A DNA stretch of 64,000 nucleotides from Gonapodya prolifera JEL478. Lineage: Eukaryota; Monoblepharomycota; Monoblepharidomycetes; Monoblepharidales; Gonapodyaceae. Position numbers and translations under genes: made by a program. The notes under the pieces are model-generated. The model saw nothing but the letters and a program-made list of their open reading frames with translations, had not been told where the DNA came from and searched no databases. Below are positions 36,804 to 50,200 of the stretch, piece after piece. The stretch is taken from assembly GCA_001574975.1 (NCBI GenBank), contig KQ965741.1:1-64000 (forward strand), given 5' to 3'. Within the stretch, counting starts at the first letter, position 1. Each line of letters starts with the position of its first letter.

Positions 36804-37106
36804 GGACGACGTAAATTAAAGAAACGAAGGGGGAGCATAGGGGTTCAAAAACAATTTCCGTGATGTCGCGTTGAGATTGGGCTCACCAACGTTCGTGTTC
36901 AGGATTTGTTCGCTCGCCATGGCTCGATCAGCTCCTGAACGTCGCCCCCCTCAGCGTTTTCACACCACGGCTGCCTTCGGAAGCGGCACGTCCACTCAAA
37001 CAACGGGAAAGGTGATGGCTTTGGTTTGAATAACGGACCGCAGCTGGTCAAACCCAACGATTTGCGAAAATTTCGCCGCCTCAGAACTTCCACAAATCAA
37101 GCCATC
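36804..37106. promoter_or_regulatory. divergent promoter region, Csf1/BLTP1 and ADAM
   Basis: There are 303 bp between two oppositely oriented start codons, so this short interval probably carries both promoters. A small frame with an ATG at 36918 exists in it but has no support. Regulatory role is inferred from orientation. Confidence 0.4.
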
Positions 37107-40100
37107 ATGCAGAAAATTCATTATCACGTGTTCATTGTGACTGGCTTGCTTGCTTTCCACGGTGAGAAGAAACGCGGTTCATCTTCTTGTTTGGACTGAT
37201 GGGGTTTCTTCAGCAATCGCCTCCTCCTTCACAAGCGATAGCCCGACAGCAGCGCTGTCCACCGCTCCAATTGCTCACGTAGAGTACCTCACTGATGCAT
37301 ACATTGACATTGCAAGCTCCGATGGACAGCGTTTCGGTACCATTCTCGGGTCAGCCATTCCCAAGGCAACTGCCATCCCTCGGAGGGAAGACACTTTTGT
37401 TCTCTCTCTCCATCTTGGAAACGAGCTTTTCCTGCTCGAACTATCCCCTCACTCGAATCTGGTCGCCCCTAACGCCGTTGTGGTGGTTCACAGGAACGAA
37501 GGACGCGAAATGAATTTGCTTGTACCAAAAGTGTACAGCGGTCGAGTGCTTACACCTGTTTTGCGAAAGACACAAATGGGTGTTTCATTTCCATGGAATG
37601 AACTCAATTATGCCAACTCTTTGAAGTCGTGGGATGATGATATGGATGAAGTCGGCCACGCAACTATACTTCTTTCGCATAATGAAACCTACAAGAGTCA
37701 ATTTATCCACCCAAAACTTGCGCGTGAATTCTTGCAGGACATCCCAACCTTTCGTGGCCACTTGCGTGTGCGTGGAGTGTCTCATTACATTCAACCTGTT
37801 GACACCTACAGACGATTCAAACGAGAAGTGGATATCGACATCGAACCCAGTTATCCTGATAGGCTCCGGCGGAGGAGAGACGGCACTATCTATCACGGAA
37901 ATCCGATGATGGTCACGTGGAAGGACAACGACCGGCTCGATTCGCCGGAGTTTCTCGCGATGCAACATCTATTTTCTCCTGGACGTTGCGGCTATGGGGA
38001 TGCTCGACCTAGTCCTGAAGTTAAAGCCGGTCTGAAGCAGCGGGATAGCAACCATCAAGATGTCTTTGACAGAGCGGCGGACAGTGCTCTCCGTAGAAGA
38101 CTCTCGGAACTCCGAGTTCCAGTATCTTTGTTAAACGAAAGAGTGTCATCTGGGTGTCCGACCACGAGCAGCCAAATAATGCTTTACATGGTTGCCGTCG
38201 CAGATTGTACATACGTGTCAGCACACGGGACTGTACAACAAGCCCAAGACGCAATCTTGGCAACCTGGGCAACTGTCAGCGATATATTTGCAACCACGTT
38301 CAATATTCCCGTTGGCCTCGTACAAGTACAGGTGTTTGCATCTTGTGGGACCCTTTCAGCTGCCTCCTTTAATCGAGCGTGTGGGAGCGATTATTCAATT
38401 ACACAGGTTCGGTGCAAACAAAAACCTCGTTAGTTCTTTCGTTTAGGCACACACCTAACCTGCAACCCTTCTGCCAGAGATTGAGCGATTTCAGCTACTG
38501 GAGGGGTACTGAGACATCTAATACATCTGCAATCGCTGGACTTTATCACTTGATGACAAACTGCCCGTGAGTGTTAATGGAGTGGTTTCACTTCAGCTAA
38601 GGTTAAATGTCTCTGACATCATGCCTTTAGGACTGGCTCCCAAGTCGGTGTGGCCTGGCTTAACACGTTGTGCCAGAAAACCGCTTTCTCTCAAACCGAC
38701 AGCACGTATGGGAAGCTTTATGTTAATGGATGTGGCGTAAGCTCTATCCCGCCAAATCAAGTCGCGGAGTACAAGGTTGTGGCTCATGAGGTAAAGCTTT
38801 GAGCTATTTCGTGGTGTTGTGATATCATGCACATCACATTGTTCGTGAAGATTGGTCATAATTTTGGCAGGTAACACGGAAGTCATAGTACTTTTTTAAA
38901 ATCTCGTGATGACGTTTGCACCCAGCATTCACGATTGTGATTCATCGACTTGCAAGGGAGCAAATAACAACCCAAGCTCAAGCTCATGTTGCCAGTGCAA
39001 TAATTGCTCGTGTAACTCCCAATACCTCGTAAGCTTCGGTTGTAGTACGTCCTGTGAAACACTCCTTGCTGAAGCACTGCCTGCTTACACAATATTCCGG
39101 AAAGATGAACCCTTATGACAACGCGCAGACAAACACGTTCTCAACGTGCTCTCAGGGTCTAATTTGCTCAAAGATCGGCTCGCTTGGTCGCTGTCTAGAT
39201 AGTGAGTGGTCTCTGATCGAATGGATGGAAGAGAACTTACTCTCTCTGACATCCAGCACCGGGCAAATACAGTACCGTCTCGAAATTTGTATGTGGTAAC
39301 GGGATTCGAGAGGGCTCTGAGCAGTGTGACTGTGGTGGCGCAGCCAGCTGTGCGAACGACCCATGCTGTACCTCGAATTGCACGCTCAAGGCTGGTGCTC
39401 TTTGCTCTCCAAAGCAGGATACATGTTGCACACAAACTTGCCAGCTTCTGCCCAAGGGTCGAGTGTGTCGCAACTCAACGTGAGTGCGGACGAGTTGGGT
39501 ACCACCGATTTGTCTTGAAATTAGCTGTTGTTAGCGGCCACTGTGACACCCCAGAATTTTGCGATGGTAACAACCCGTCGTGTCCCACTGACGTCTTTTT
39601 ACAAAATGGAACACCGTGCAACGGTACAGACACTCAGTTTGGGGATTTGAAGTGTGCAAACGGTGATTTAACTTTTGGTCGGGAGTTTGACACACGTGGA
39701 ACAAGAACCTGAACCTCATTTCAAGGAATCTGCACCAATGCCGACAAGCAATGCAGCGATCGGAACCCTTCGATCACACTTATCAACTCCACAACAACTC
39801 AACAATATATAACCGGGGTGGGTGACTGAAGCATCTGGTTCCACTCACCGGCTCACAATTATCTGACTCAGAGATGTACCAAATTCGGTCGAACATGCTC
39901 CATGTTCTGTACATCACTGTTCGGGGAATGCTTCCCCTTCGATGGCTCGTTGTAAGTTGTAAATATTGAGGGTCAACAAGAAGTGTTTCATGATTGCAGT
40001 TCTTAGCTTACCGGGCACTGACTGTGGTAACGGGGGCGTCTGTCTCGTGAGTATTTGGTGACAAATTTGTTTGTGTGTTTCTGAGTCCCTTTCCACCCCT

Positions 40101-40389
40101 GCAGTCTGATGGGACGTGTACAAACCCGGACCTTATCACGCTCATCACTGAGTGGGTCAGATCTAACACCACTATCGTTATACCAATGGCCGTAAGTGCA
40201 CGGACCTACAGGAAATCACTCAATGGCTCAGTTCGTTTCGTTTTCCCAATGTGTTGCATGCAGATTGTTGCCTTTTTGTTGCTCGTTGCAGGCATGTCAT
40301 GGGCATTGAGACGACCTAAATTTTCGAGGAAACGGATAGAGAATCAAATTCTTTCTATTGATCCCCCAGCCGGCTCTTCGAAACGATGA
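37107..40389 (+). CDS. ADAM-type disintegrin-metalloprotease
   Basis: Exon 1 (37107-37161) encodes a signal peptide ([18 protein letters not shown]). A 52-bp intron follows, then a prodomain with an RRRRDG-like processing region. The reprolysin domain contains [15 protein letters not shown] and the zinc site VVAHE|IGHNFG|SIHD (HEXXHXXGXXH), with a Met-turn MNPYDN. The disintegrin domain ([31 protein letters not shown]) and a Cys-rich region ([16 protein letters not shown]) come next. After an EGF-like [16 protein letters not shown] there is one TM helix ([13 protein letters not shown]) and a short basic tail. The layout is that of an animal/fungal ADAM, a membrane sheddase acting outside the cell. 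About ten exons are needed. One is a 20-nt microexon (38851-38870) carrying IGHNFG. Confidence 0.9.
38851..38870 (+). other. 20-nt microexon encoding part of the ADAM zinc-binding site
   Basis: The preceding exon ends ...VVAHE with a donor at 38791. These 20 nt encode IGHNFG plus two bases. The next exon starts at 38926 and supplies SIHDC. Both flanking introns are GT-AG and about 55-60 bp. Skipping it would remove two zinc ligands' context and shift the frame. Confidence 0.85.
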
Positions 40390-40596
40390 AGATTGCCTAC
40401 CGAGGCTTTTGCACCTCTTGGCACACATACATTACACTCGCACATTATTGAATATGAACATCTGCATACTTTACTTGTAATGAATATAAATCTATGTTTG
40501 CACTGTCGTCGTCCTGATTTGAACCGGGGAGCCTCATGTCGATCACGATCCCATCCCCGAAAATCACGCAGAACCAGACGAATTGAAATCCATGAA

Positions 40597-43500
40597 ATGC
40601 AGCGCGGTACCGGTGGTGGAAACAATTCTGGAACCTCCACGCCCGTTGGGTCACGGGGTGGCAGTGGAGGTGGATTAGGCCCGGGAGGGGGTATGGGTAG
40701 CGGCGGCGCGAGCGGTGCACTGGGATCCTCGGCTGCTCTTGCAGGGGGTGGAGGAATCAGGACAGCGGCCAGCGTGACGTTCTTTGCGATTTATAACCCA
40801 GGATTGGGGATGAGCGAGGGTAGCGAGCGGGACCAACTTCTGTTTTTTTATCCCAAAGATTGGAGCTTGGATGATAAGATCAGGCAGATTGGACTTGCTC
40901 AGGCGCTGGTCAATTTCTGTGGAGGATTCTCTCAAAAGCACTGTGAAAGTGTGCACACACAGCGGTCCCGAATCGCGTTGCGGCGCGTGGAGGACGCCGG
41001 CGGGGCAAATGGAGGATACTGGATGCTGCTTAAGATCAGACTGCCCTCTCTTCGCAGAAGGGGTGCCGGCGCGAGCTCGGTTTCCGTGGGTGGTGCGCCA
41101 GCCAGCGGGGGTGCTGGTGGCACTAGTAATACGGGATCTGCGGCTAAGGATACTATTGAGTACATGGACTCCGTGGTGTCGGACGCTGCACTGCAGTTCG
41201 CACTGGCCGAGAGTTACCGCACGTTCAGATTGCTCCACGGAACTTTCCACGCAACCTGCACCCTTAGGTCACCCGCACATCTCAAACGTCTTCTCGATTT
41301 GTTTTTTTCTCGGTATATTACGAGGTGGACCGCGCCGCCAGTGCCCCACATGCCCGTCGCAACATCCACTTTGTCCCCTGGAGGTCCACACACCGTTTCT
41401 CCCGCTCCTGTCCTCATACTTTCTGCCTCCTCGCCTTCAACAAACCCTGGCACCGCATCATCGACCACACACACCTCATCTTCCTCTGGAAGCCCTCCAT
41501 ACTCCTACTTCGAAGTCATTGACCCCCTCGCAGTACTTGATACGCTACCCGAGCGTTACATTGAGCCACAACTCTACCGACAGGCCGTCGAACTGCTAGC
41601 AGACGTTGAAGACTGGTGTAACTACTGTTTTGCAAAGCAATTCACTGGATTGGGGACCCAGGGGCTGAATCCTGCGAGCGCTGCTGTTGGGAACACAAAC
41701 GGTCCCCCTCCGTCCTTGCCGCCCTCTCCAACACGCCCTCATCCAACAACCGCGCACTCCTCCTCATCTTCGTCCACAACGACCTCTTCCGCCGCATCCT
41801 CCTCGCCGACATCTGCAAACTATCCCACTCCTACCCGTCCCCCTCAAAGCCCCTCCCCGACACGACGTCCCCGCGCTGAGTCCACCTCAACCTCGTCATC
41901 GCACGGTCAAGTAAATAGCAGTACTCAGGCTGCGCGAAACAGTGCCAACCCCTCCCACCCTACTGTTGGGGCTGGCGCGCCTCTGCAAAGCGGATTCGTG
42001 AGCCCCCCACCTTTCGTAGCCTACTCAGCACTTCTGCATAAGCACCATGTGATTGCAACCACGCTGCCCAACCCAGGATCTCTGGCTGCTCTGGTAGGGT
42101 TCTTGACGGATTGGGGATCATGGGGAGGAGTGGGGGAAGGTGGCGGCGTGGAGAGTAGGATAAGGGTTGGGGGACTAGTTGGAGAGGTGAGTTCTTCAGG
42201 GTTGAGCTGAGCGGAGAAGTTGGGAAAGGGGGGGTGAACAAGACCTTTGGTTTTTGGAGGGAACGGCAGCGCTTGATGTTCCGCTAACACAACCTGTGTT
42301 GGCTCTCGGTCTCTGCCTTCTCCATCCTCCTTCTAGCCTCCGATTCCCACACGACCACTGGCACCATTCTACCCACACATATACCCTACTTCATCTCCAA
42401 TTTTTCCTTTTCTTAAGCCTCGCCGTGGTAACGCAAGCTCCGGCGCTGGGGCAACCACCGGAAGTGGAAATACTGGTCGACAACCGTTTTCAGGCTTTTT
42501 GACTGGCCCAGTGTCACTAGTAGAAGCAGAGGCGCGCGTGGAGATGCAGCGAGTGTGGTTGGGGGGTTTCGGGGAAGGTAAAGGCGGTGATATGAAAGAG
42601 GGGAGGGAGAGTGAGTCGGGGGACGTTAGACCATTCTGGGTAGTTATTTATCAGGTGAGATTCGTCTCGCAGTTTCAACGGTTTACTTTGCGTCATTGTC
42701 CATTCGTTCCAAAAGCACCTTACAGACACTACTCTCATTCTCCTGGTGCCCGCATCCCCACATCTTTTCTCCCCCCTGGGGACCCGCCCTCCTCCCAGCC
42801 CTCCGGGTGGTGCGGTTGGATCGGGTTCTGCGTCTCCAGGTACGATTACTCGATCTGCATCGCTCACCCGAGGACGAGGTGCCATTGGCGGTGCTGGAAC
42901 AGGACCTGGCCAGAGTGAGGAGGCACATGGCGTGTATGGGGCAAACTGGGCAAGGGTTGCGGGTTTAGAGTTCTACCACTTATTGGAGGCCAGAGTGAGG
43001 GCGGGCATTGAAGGTGTGGCCGAGAGGGCAGCTAGTGGGAGGTGAGGGACAACTACACAATGACAAGTGTGATTGATCGCAACCCAACTCGAATGCTCAG
43101 TGACACTCTAGACCCTCCAAATCCCCGCTTCTTGTTGGTAACGCAGCATCCCGCCCCGTTCTCTATCGGCCGTTCGCCAAGGTCCCGTGGTCTGGATGTG
43201 CATGAAACGGTTCGAACAAATCTCTCTCATGGAAGAGTCTGGAGTGATGAGGTTTGGCGGGGTGTGGAAAGATTGAGAGCAGAGATGGGAAGGTGAGTTG
43301 TCGGGCTAGGCATAACTCTATTGCGTGATGTGAACGCTCCATACAACTTGCTTGTTCGTGATCCGCTCTGGGTCAGGTCCCCGTCGCTCACGACAATCTC
43401 GCTAAAACTTCCGCCAACTCAGGGGACAAGCGGTGTTGGAGAGCAGTGGGTTGTGGCGCGACGATCTGAGGATGGAACGAGGGAGTTGGTGGTCGTTGTA

Positions 43501-43762
43501 GAGGGTGCTGGATGGGGAGAGGCTGAGGGTGTGTATCCCGTTTTGTTTGGATTACGCAACCACGAGGGCTTTCGTTCTAACCCCATATTCATCAACTCAA
43601 CATATCGAATTGGGACTGTCATTTGTGCCAACCGTCCCCCTGAATTATGCATTGTGCTCACGTATTGGCCAACCACCGAACAATTTGATATCTGATGGTC
43701 TCACAGCGGAAGTTAGAAAGCTTGTTCGCGGCAGTTTGAATGAGATATTTGCTGAATGGTGA
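40597..43762 (+). CDS. CCZ1: vacuolar fusion protein CCZ1 (Mon1-Ccz1 Rab7 GEF subunit)
   Basis: I prefer the ATG at 40597 (MQRGTGGGNNSGTSTPV), since a Gly/Ser-rich leader runs directly into the first longin domain. That domain reads VTFFAIYNPGLGMSEGSERD, LLFFYPKDWSLDDKIRQIGL, ALVNFCGGF and SVHTQRSRIALRRVED, the conserved CCZ1 N-terminus. Exon 1 ends at 42186. Several smaller exons carry low-complexity linkers and later longin domains. The last exon, EVRKLVRGSLNEIFAEW, matches the typical CCZ1 C-terminal EVKKL..FNNIFF pattern. The known complex with Mon1 activates Ypt7/Rab7 on late endosomes and vacuoles. It lies 207 bp after the ADAM stop codon. Middle exon borders are approximate, and the Ser/Pro-rich insertions are longer than in yeast. 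Confidence 0.88.
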
Positions 43763-44275
43763 AGCAAGACTGGGGCGAGATATACAAAATACTCTGGCAG
43801 AAGTGAAGTCAGTGGTGCACGCCCTCCCACTTCCCCATTCCGTTTCCGGTTCACTTTTGTCCTCGGGGCATTGACTGTCGGCTACCGCGAGGAATTCGGT
43901 GTCCAACCTCTAAGTCGACCGTGACCCTTGGTACGCGTGGCCTCTGAACGTCTAATTCAGGCCTGAACAGCCTGTCAACGAGTGTTGGAGACACTTGGGC
44001 ATCAGTGAGTTTTCGAAACTTTCTTTTGACTCTCTTGCTCGTAGAATGTCGACGGGAGCCGTGTTAGAAAGCCGTCAAGGTTGTGCAGCAAGTTGCTGCG
44101 CACCACCCCTCACCATGCTGCAGTTTTCCATACTTTGGGCGCGTTTTATGCTGGAAATGTTTAAATCTAGCATGCTTCCCATATCTGACCCGTCGCATAA
44201 TCATTTTCTAAAAACGTAGGCCTCCACCTGTGACCCCCATTTCCCGGTTTCGCCAGTTTCAATTCGATCGTCGGC
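43763..44275. promoter_or_regulatory. CCZ1 3' flank and BRR2 promoter region
   Basis: 513 bp without a supported gene between two plus-strand genes. It should contain the CCZ1 terminator and the BRR2 promoter; no specific motif is assigned. Confidence 0.35.
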
Positions 44276-47200
44276 ATGGCGGAGGAAATCGGTCGTAGAA
44301 TCCAGTACCAGTACACTGCAAATTCCAATCTCGTGCTCCAAGCAGATCGCTCCCTCATCACCCGACGCGACAATGAACCCACGGGGGAAGCTGAAAGTCT
44401 TTGGGGGCGCATAAATCCCAAAGGATTTGGCGACCGCGCACAACGCACAGTCGATGAAGAGAAGAAGAAGAGAGAGGAGCGAAAACGGGATAAGGAAGAA
44501 AAGCGAAAGAGGAGAGCTCAAGAGGGAGGGGCGGGTGTAGGCTTTGAGGATGACTTGGATGAGGGGCAGGGGAGAAGGAAGAAGGAGAAAGAAAGGTATG
44601 TTCGCGACGAAGATTCTTGCTACCTAAAAGAGAAATGGGAGAGAACGTACTTGAGATGTCTTCTTGCTGAGAATCTAACATTACTCTCAAACTCCAGGCT
44701 CGCCTCCAACATTCTTTCGGCAACCGACCTCGACGCTGAAGTGGCATACCGGCCTCGCACACGAGAAACCCGAGCGGTTTATGAGCTGATACTGGCCTTT
44801 TGCCAGCAGCAAATGGACGACGTTAGCAGAGACGTTCTTAGGGATGCGGCAGATGAAACCATTGCGGTGCTCAAGGACGACAGTTTGAAGGTGGGTTGTA
44901 ATCCCTGTGATAGTATTGGTGTGCATTGGCGCATTCAATGACCTTTTCTCATCACAACACTTTCCCTCTCCATAGGACCTCGACAAAAAGTCCCAGATCG
45001 AAACATACCTTCGCTCTATGTCCTCCGATCGTTTCGCTCAACTTGTCTCCCTTGGCAAGCGCATTACGGACTACCGGCCCCCTACTGACGACGCCGCTGG
45101 TCCAGCAGCTGACGATCGGGACCGCGCTGCCACAATGGACGAGGAGACCGGTGTGGCTGTCGTGTTCGACGAAGAAGAGGACGAAGATGACGAGGAGGAA
45201 GATGAGGATGTCGATGTGGTGAGGGACGTGGAAGAAGAAGATGAGTTGCTGGACGATGGCAAGGAAGGAGTGGAAGCAGATGCTGGGAGCGCACTGCGAA
45301 TGGAAGGAGGGGATGGGGATGAGGACGGTGGGATGGACGACGAAGACGGAACGGCGCGCATCGTGATCTCTAATGAGAAGCGGAGGGGTGGTGCTGGAGG
45401 TGACAGTCGTGGCCGGGTTGGTAATGATGTTGGAGGCACTGGCGCAGGTGGATCTTCGGACGATCTTTTGTCCGTTCATGATGTGGACGCTTTCTGGCTG
45501 CAACGTGTTGTGTCGAGACGTTACCCCGACGCTGTGACTTCTCAGCGGAAAACGGAAGAAGCCATGAAGATTTTGTCATCCAGTGCCGAAGCTCGCGATG
45601 CAGAGAACGCACTTATGGAACTGTTCGAGTACGAGCACTTTGACCTTGTCAAGGTGCTGGCCAGGAACAGAGCCGCGGTAGTTTGGGGAACGAAGTGGGC
45701 GAGGGCGGGTTCCAACGAGGAGCGTGGTACGGTAGAAGCAGAGATGGAGTCGGCTGGAGATCCAGCTGTTAGGTCGGTTCTTGCAGCATTGAGAGGTGGT
45801 GAGAGGAAGGCCAAGGGTGAGGGTTTGCGGCGTAAGGGAGTTGTGGAAGGAGCGGACACAATGGATGTGGACGTCAAGCCTGCGGTTACTGTGACAACTG
45901 CAACTGGGCAGACAATAGAAACGGCGCCACGATTGAGTGAATCTCGAGGAAAGTTCACTGCGCCGGCCACGAGGCCCCCTCGGCAAGTGCTGGACTTGGA
46001 ACAATTGGCCTTCACTCAGGGCAACCATGTGATGTCAAACAAGAAGTGCCGTCTTCCCGAAGGGTCTTTCAAACGTACCAAAAAAGGATATGAGGAAATT
46101 CACATTCCAGCACCCAAGCCCAAGCCTTTCGCGACGAATGAGCGGCTTGTTCGTATTGAGGAGATGCCGGAATGGTCTCGAAAGGCGTTTTCGAACACAG
46201 CGAATCTCAACAGAGTGCAGTCTAGGGTGTACAAATCTGCATTTGAGTTGAACGAAAATCTTCTTCTCTGTGCACCGACCGGTGCTGGCAAGACCAATGT
46301 GGCAATGCTTACGATACTCAAAGTATTAAGCGAGTACCGTAATCCTGAGACAGGGGAAATTGCGCTCGACCAGTTCAAGATCGTATATGTTGCTCCCATG
46401 AAAGCTCTTGTGCAGGAGATGGTCGGAAACTTCACCACACGTTTGGAGCCATTTGGCCTTAAAGTTGCTGAGTTAACAGGGGACCGCCAAATGACAAAGC
46501 AACAGATCGCTGAGACTCAGATAATCGTTACTACACCCGAGAAGTGGGATGTGGTTACCCGCAAGGCTACCGACCGAAGCTATACCAATCTGGTCCGTCT
46601 TCTGATCATTGATGAAATCCACCTTCTTCACGATGATCGTGGTCCCGTGTTGGAGAGCTTGGTTAGCAGGACCTTGCGCACTATTGAGACTACGCAGGTG
46701 GACGTGCGACTGGTCGGTCTGTCCGCTACATTGCCGAATTATGCAGATGTTGCGGTGTTTCTTCGGGTGGACCCACAAAAGGGCTTATTTTTCTTCGACA
46801 ACACTTACCGACCATGTCCTCTCAAGCAACAATACATTGGTATCACAGAGAAGAAGGCGATCAAGCGGTACAACATGATGAACGAGATCTGTTATGATAA
46901 GGTAATGGAGGAAGCGGGCAAAAATCAAATGCTCATTTTTGTACACTCCCGCAAAGAAACTGCGAGAACAGCGCGCGCCATTAGGGATATGGCACTGGAG
47001 AAGGATACCGTTGGAAAAATCTTGAGGCAAGACGCAGCGAGTAGAGAAATTCTACAAACAGAGTCAAACGATGTTAAGAACGCAGACTTGAAAGATCTTC
47101 TGCCGTACAGTTTTGCAATCCACCATGCTGGAATGAACAGGGCGGACAGGACTTTGGTGGAGGATTTGTTTGCAGCCGGTCATGTACAGGTGCGTCGTTA

Positions 47201-50200
47201 ATTGCATTCCTATTGGTTAAACCGTAATTAAACGTTCCGGTTCTTCTAGGTTCTTGTGTCTACTGCTACGCTCGCTTGGGGTGTAAACCTCCCTGCACAC
47301 AGTGTTATCATCAAGGGAACGCAGGTTTATTCCCCAGAGAAGGGTCGCTGGGTGGAACTCTCACCGCAGGACATGCTTCAAATGTTGGGTCGTGCTGGTC
47401 GTCCCCAATTCGACACTTTTGGAGAGGGCATAATTATCACCTCACACGCTGAGCTTCAGTATTATCTCTCACTCATCAACCAGCAACTACCCATTGAGTC
47501 GCAATTCATCAGTAAGCTACCGGACAATTTAAATGCAGAGATTGTGCTTGGGACGATACGAAACCGTGACGATGCGGTGCAATGGTTGGGGTACTCATAT
47601 CTGTACGTCCGAATGTTGCGCAATCCCGCACTCTATGGCATACCAGCTGAGGAGAGTCAAGATGATCCCTTTCTGGAGCAAAGGAGGGTGGACCTCATCC
47701 ACTCGGCTGCAACCCTCCTTGATAAAAACAGTCTGATTAAGTACGACAAAAAAACGGGCAGGTTCCAAGTAACCGAGTTAGGTAGGATCTCCGCTCACTA
47801 CTACATTGCGCATACCTCGATGGCGATGTACAATCAACACTTGAAACCCAGCATGAGTCTCATTGATTTGTTCCGAGTATTTGCTCTTTCAGATGAGTTC
47901 AAGTACATCCCTGTTCGGGAAGAAGAGAAGCTCGAACTCCAGAAGCTCATGGAGCGTTGTCCGATACCTATCAAGGAGAGTTTGGAAGAACCGACGGCGA
48001 AAGTCAATATCCTCCTTCAATCCTACATTTCGCAGCTCAAGTTGGAAGGATTTGCCCTTATGGCAGATATGGTTTATGTTACACAGTCTGCTGGAAGGAT
48101 TTTACGTGCTATTTTTGAGATCTGTCTGAAACGAGGATGGGCTCAGATTTCTCGAAGGTCACTTGACTTGTGCAAAATGGTTGACAAGAGAATGTGGCTT
48201 TCAATGAGCCCTTTGAGACAATTCAAGGGTACTCCCCCGGACATCATCAAACGGCTGGAGCGGAAGGAGTTTCCTTGGGATCGTTACTACGATCTCAATC
48301 CTCAGGAACTCGGGGAGCTTGCCGGTTTGCCAAAGGCGGGAAAGCTGATACATAAATTTGTACACGAGTTCCCCAAGCTGGACATTCATGCACGAGTGCA
48401 GCCCATCACACGATCGCTCCTCAAAGTGGACTTGACCGTTACACCCGATTTCCAATTTGATGAGAAGTTGCATCTAGGAGGCGCCGAGCCATTTTGGATT
48501 CTTGTTGAAGATGTGGATGGGGAGAACATTCTTTTCCATGATATTTTTCTGTTGAAGTCGAGATACTCGTCCGAAGAGCACTTCGTTACTTTCACGGTAT
48601 GTTATCGTTGTGGAATGCATCGAAATCTCTTTGTCTTGAATGATTTTTTTCAGGTCCCACTGTTTGAACCACTTCCGCCCAACTATTTTGTCAGTGTCAT
48701 CAGTGACAGATGGTTGCATTGCGAGACACGAGTTCCGATTTCGTTCAAGCATCTTATTCTTCCAGAAAAGTACCCTCCGCACACAGAACTTCTTGACTTG
48801 CAACCTCTACCTGTATCTGCCTTGCGGAACAAAGAGTACGAGAGCAGATATACCGATCTCGGAATCAAGACCTTCAATCCTATTCAGACCCAAGCATTCA
48901 ACTCCCTTTACAATTCTGACGATAACGTCTTTGTGGGTGCGCCTTCTGGGTCGGGAAAGACCATTTGTGCAGAGTTCGCTCTGATGCGGCTGTGGACACA
49001 AAATCCGAGGGCGAGATGTGTCTACATCGGTCCATTCGAGGAAGTTGTTGAACGTAAGGCTAATGAGTGGCGCGAGCGTTTTGGTGGTGTCCTCGGTGGG
49101 AAGAACATTGTGGAGTTCACTGGGGAGTCAGCAGCGGATCTTAAACTACTGGAGAAGGGCGACATTGTCTTCTCCACTCCTGAACGGTGGGATGCCATAT
49201 CTCGACGATGGCGGCAACGCAAGAACGTACAAACAGTCGGGCTTTTCGTCATGGACGAGATTCACTTGGTCGGAGGAGAGGGTGGGCACACCATGGAAGT
49301 TATTACGTCGAGAATGCGCTTCGTATCCGTGCAAAAGGAAAAGCAAGGGGAGCAAAAGATTCGTATAGTTGCACTTGGAACTTCACTTGCGAATGCAAGG
49401 GATCTCGGCGAGTGGATCGGAGCAACGAGCCACTCCATTTTTAACTTCCATCCAAATGTGCGACCGGTACCCCTCGAGATCGTAATTCAGGGCTACAATG
49501 TACCACACTTTGCTTCGCTCATGCTCGCTATGACGAAGCCGACGTATCTCGCGCTAGGAGACAAACCGTCCATTGTTTTTGTTCCTAGTAGGAAGCAGGC
49601 TCGCCTGACAGCCGTCGATCTGTTGACCTACTGTGCGGCCGACAACGAGGAGCGTCGCTTTTTACACGCTAAAGACGAAGAAATGGAGCCGTACCTCAAG
49701 CGAGTACAAGATAAAACTCTTGTTGAAGCGTTGAGCCTCGGTGTCGCATTCTATCATGAAGCTCTGAGTAAGAATGACAAACGAATAGTGGAGCGGCTTT
49801 ACACCTCCGGCGCTGTTCAAGTCGTTGTCGCAAGCAGAGAAACATGCTGGGGTCTCGGACTGAAAGCGCAGACTGTGGTGGTTATGGGTACGCAATATTA
49901 TGAGGGGCGGGAGCATCGGTACGCTGACTACCCCATCACTGATGTGCTGGAAATGATGGGCAAAGCCACCAGTACCGATGAAAATGATGCTGGAAAGTGT
50001 GTTCTCATGTGCCAAGCTGTGAAGAAAGACTTCTATAAGAAGTTTTTGTACGACGCATTGCCGGTGGAGAGCCACTTGGATCATTATTTGCATGACCATT
50101 TCAACGCAGAGATCGTTACGAAGACAATTGAGAATAAGCAGGATGCGGTAGACTACCTTACATGGACGTTCCTTTTCCGCCGGCTTACGCTCAATCCAAA

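Noticed and set aside
40500-40585. tRNA-like minus-strand segment with a TTCAAAT loop
   Set aside because: The T-stem has only three of five pairs and no acceptor-stem partner can be found, so a functional tRNA is not supported.
45071-45439. Ser-rich minus-strand open frame inside BRR2
   Set aside because: It is antisense to the acidic/glycine tract of BRR2 and has no independent support.
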